This document shows positions 6,241 to 6,255 of a stretch of DNA of 6,255 bases, piece after piece. The notes under the pieces were generated by a model that ran no database searches, was not told where the DNA came from, and was given only the letters and a program-made list of their open reading frames with translations. The DNA is taken from the NCBI GenBank assembly GCA_934502905.1, contig CAKSVK010000189.1, positions 1 to 6,255 on the forward strand. Direction: 5' to 3'. This DNA is from an uncultured Chitinophagaceae bacterium (lineage in GTDB: Bacteria > Bacteroidota > Bacteroidia > Chitinophagales > Chitinophagaceae). The position numbers were made by a program, and so were the translations under genes. Each line of letters opens with the position of its first letter. Positions within the stretch are counted from its first letter, which is position 1.

Positions 6241-6255
6241 CATTCCGCCTACTCA

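Noticed and set aside
6215..6255. tRNA-Glu-like string GGTCTAGCGGT
   Set aside because: There is no matching acceptor stem, anticodon arm or T-loop (GTTCGAATC) in the visible sequence, so the resemblance is limited to a D-arm-like word.

Overview
The window looks like a chromosomal stretch from a member of the Bacteroidota, most likely a Chitinophagaceae-type genome. That placement is an inference. It rests on the Bacteroidota-style promoter (TTTG, 22 bp, TACCTTTG) in front of the last gene, the weak Shine-Dalgarno signals, and the general character of the proteins. The family-level guess is not proven by anything in the sequence.

Layout, left to right. (1) The 3' part of lepA (elongation factor 4) runs on the + strand from the left edge to 976; its GTPase half lies outside the window. 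(2) A 264 bp gap holds a T-rich repeat with a perfect 11 bp hairpin, flanked by an imperfect ~20 bp direct repeat. A purine-rich leader with two tiny reading frames then leads into (3) an AraC-family regulator (+, 1241-2176, GTG start). (4) Converging on it, with a 9 bp tail-to-tail overlap, is a FemAB/GNAT-like acyl- or aminoacyl-transferase (-, 2168-3247) that is visibly AT-richer than its neighbours. (5) A 185 bp AT-rich gap contains a perfect 11 bp inverted repeat just behind the stop codon of (6) a polytopic membrane acyltransferase of the NagX/heparan-alpha-glucosaminide N-acetyltransferase type (-, 3433-4524). (7) Upstream of that, probably in the same transcript, lies a bifunctional NAD(P)HX epimerase/dehydratase gene, nnr (-, 4590-6101). 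It is interrupted by one in-frame TAA where the family has the conserved Lys of the KG motif. (8) Beyond its promoter the last ~100 bp hold no convincing gene, but carry a bulged inverted repeat that could be a mobile-element end or other repeat.

Functionally this is a mix of a translation factor, metabolite repair, cell-envelope or sugar acylation, and a regulator. I see no defence system, CRISPR array, RNA gene, complete insertion sequence or phage module, and no case for a new multi-gene system. The most notable observation is the single-codon interruption of nnr. It would leave an intact NADHX epimerase domain but remove the dehydratase active site.
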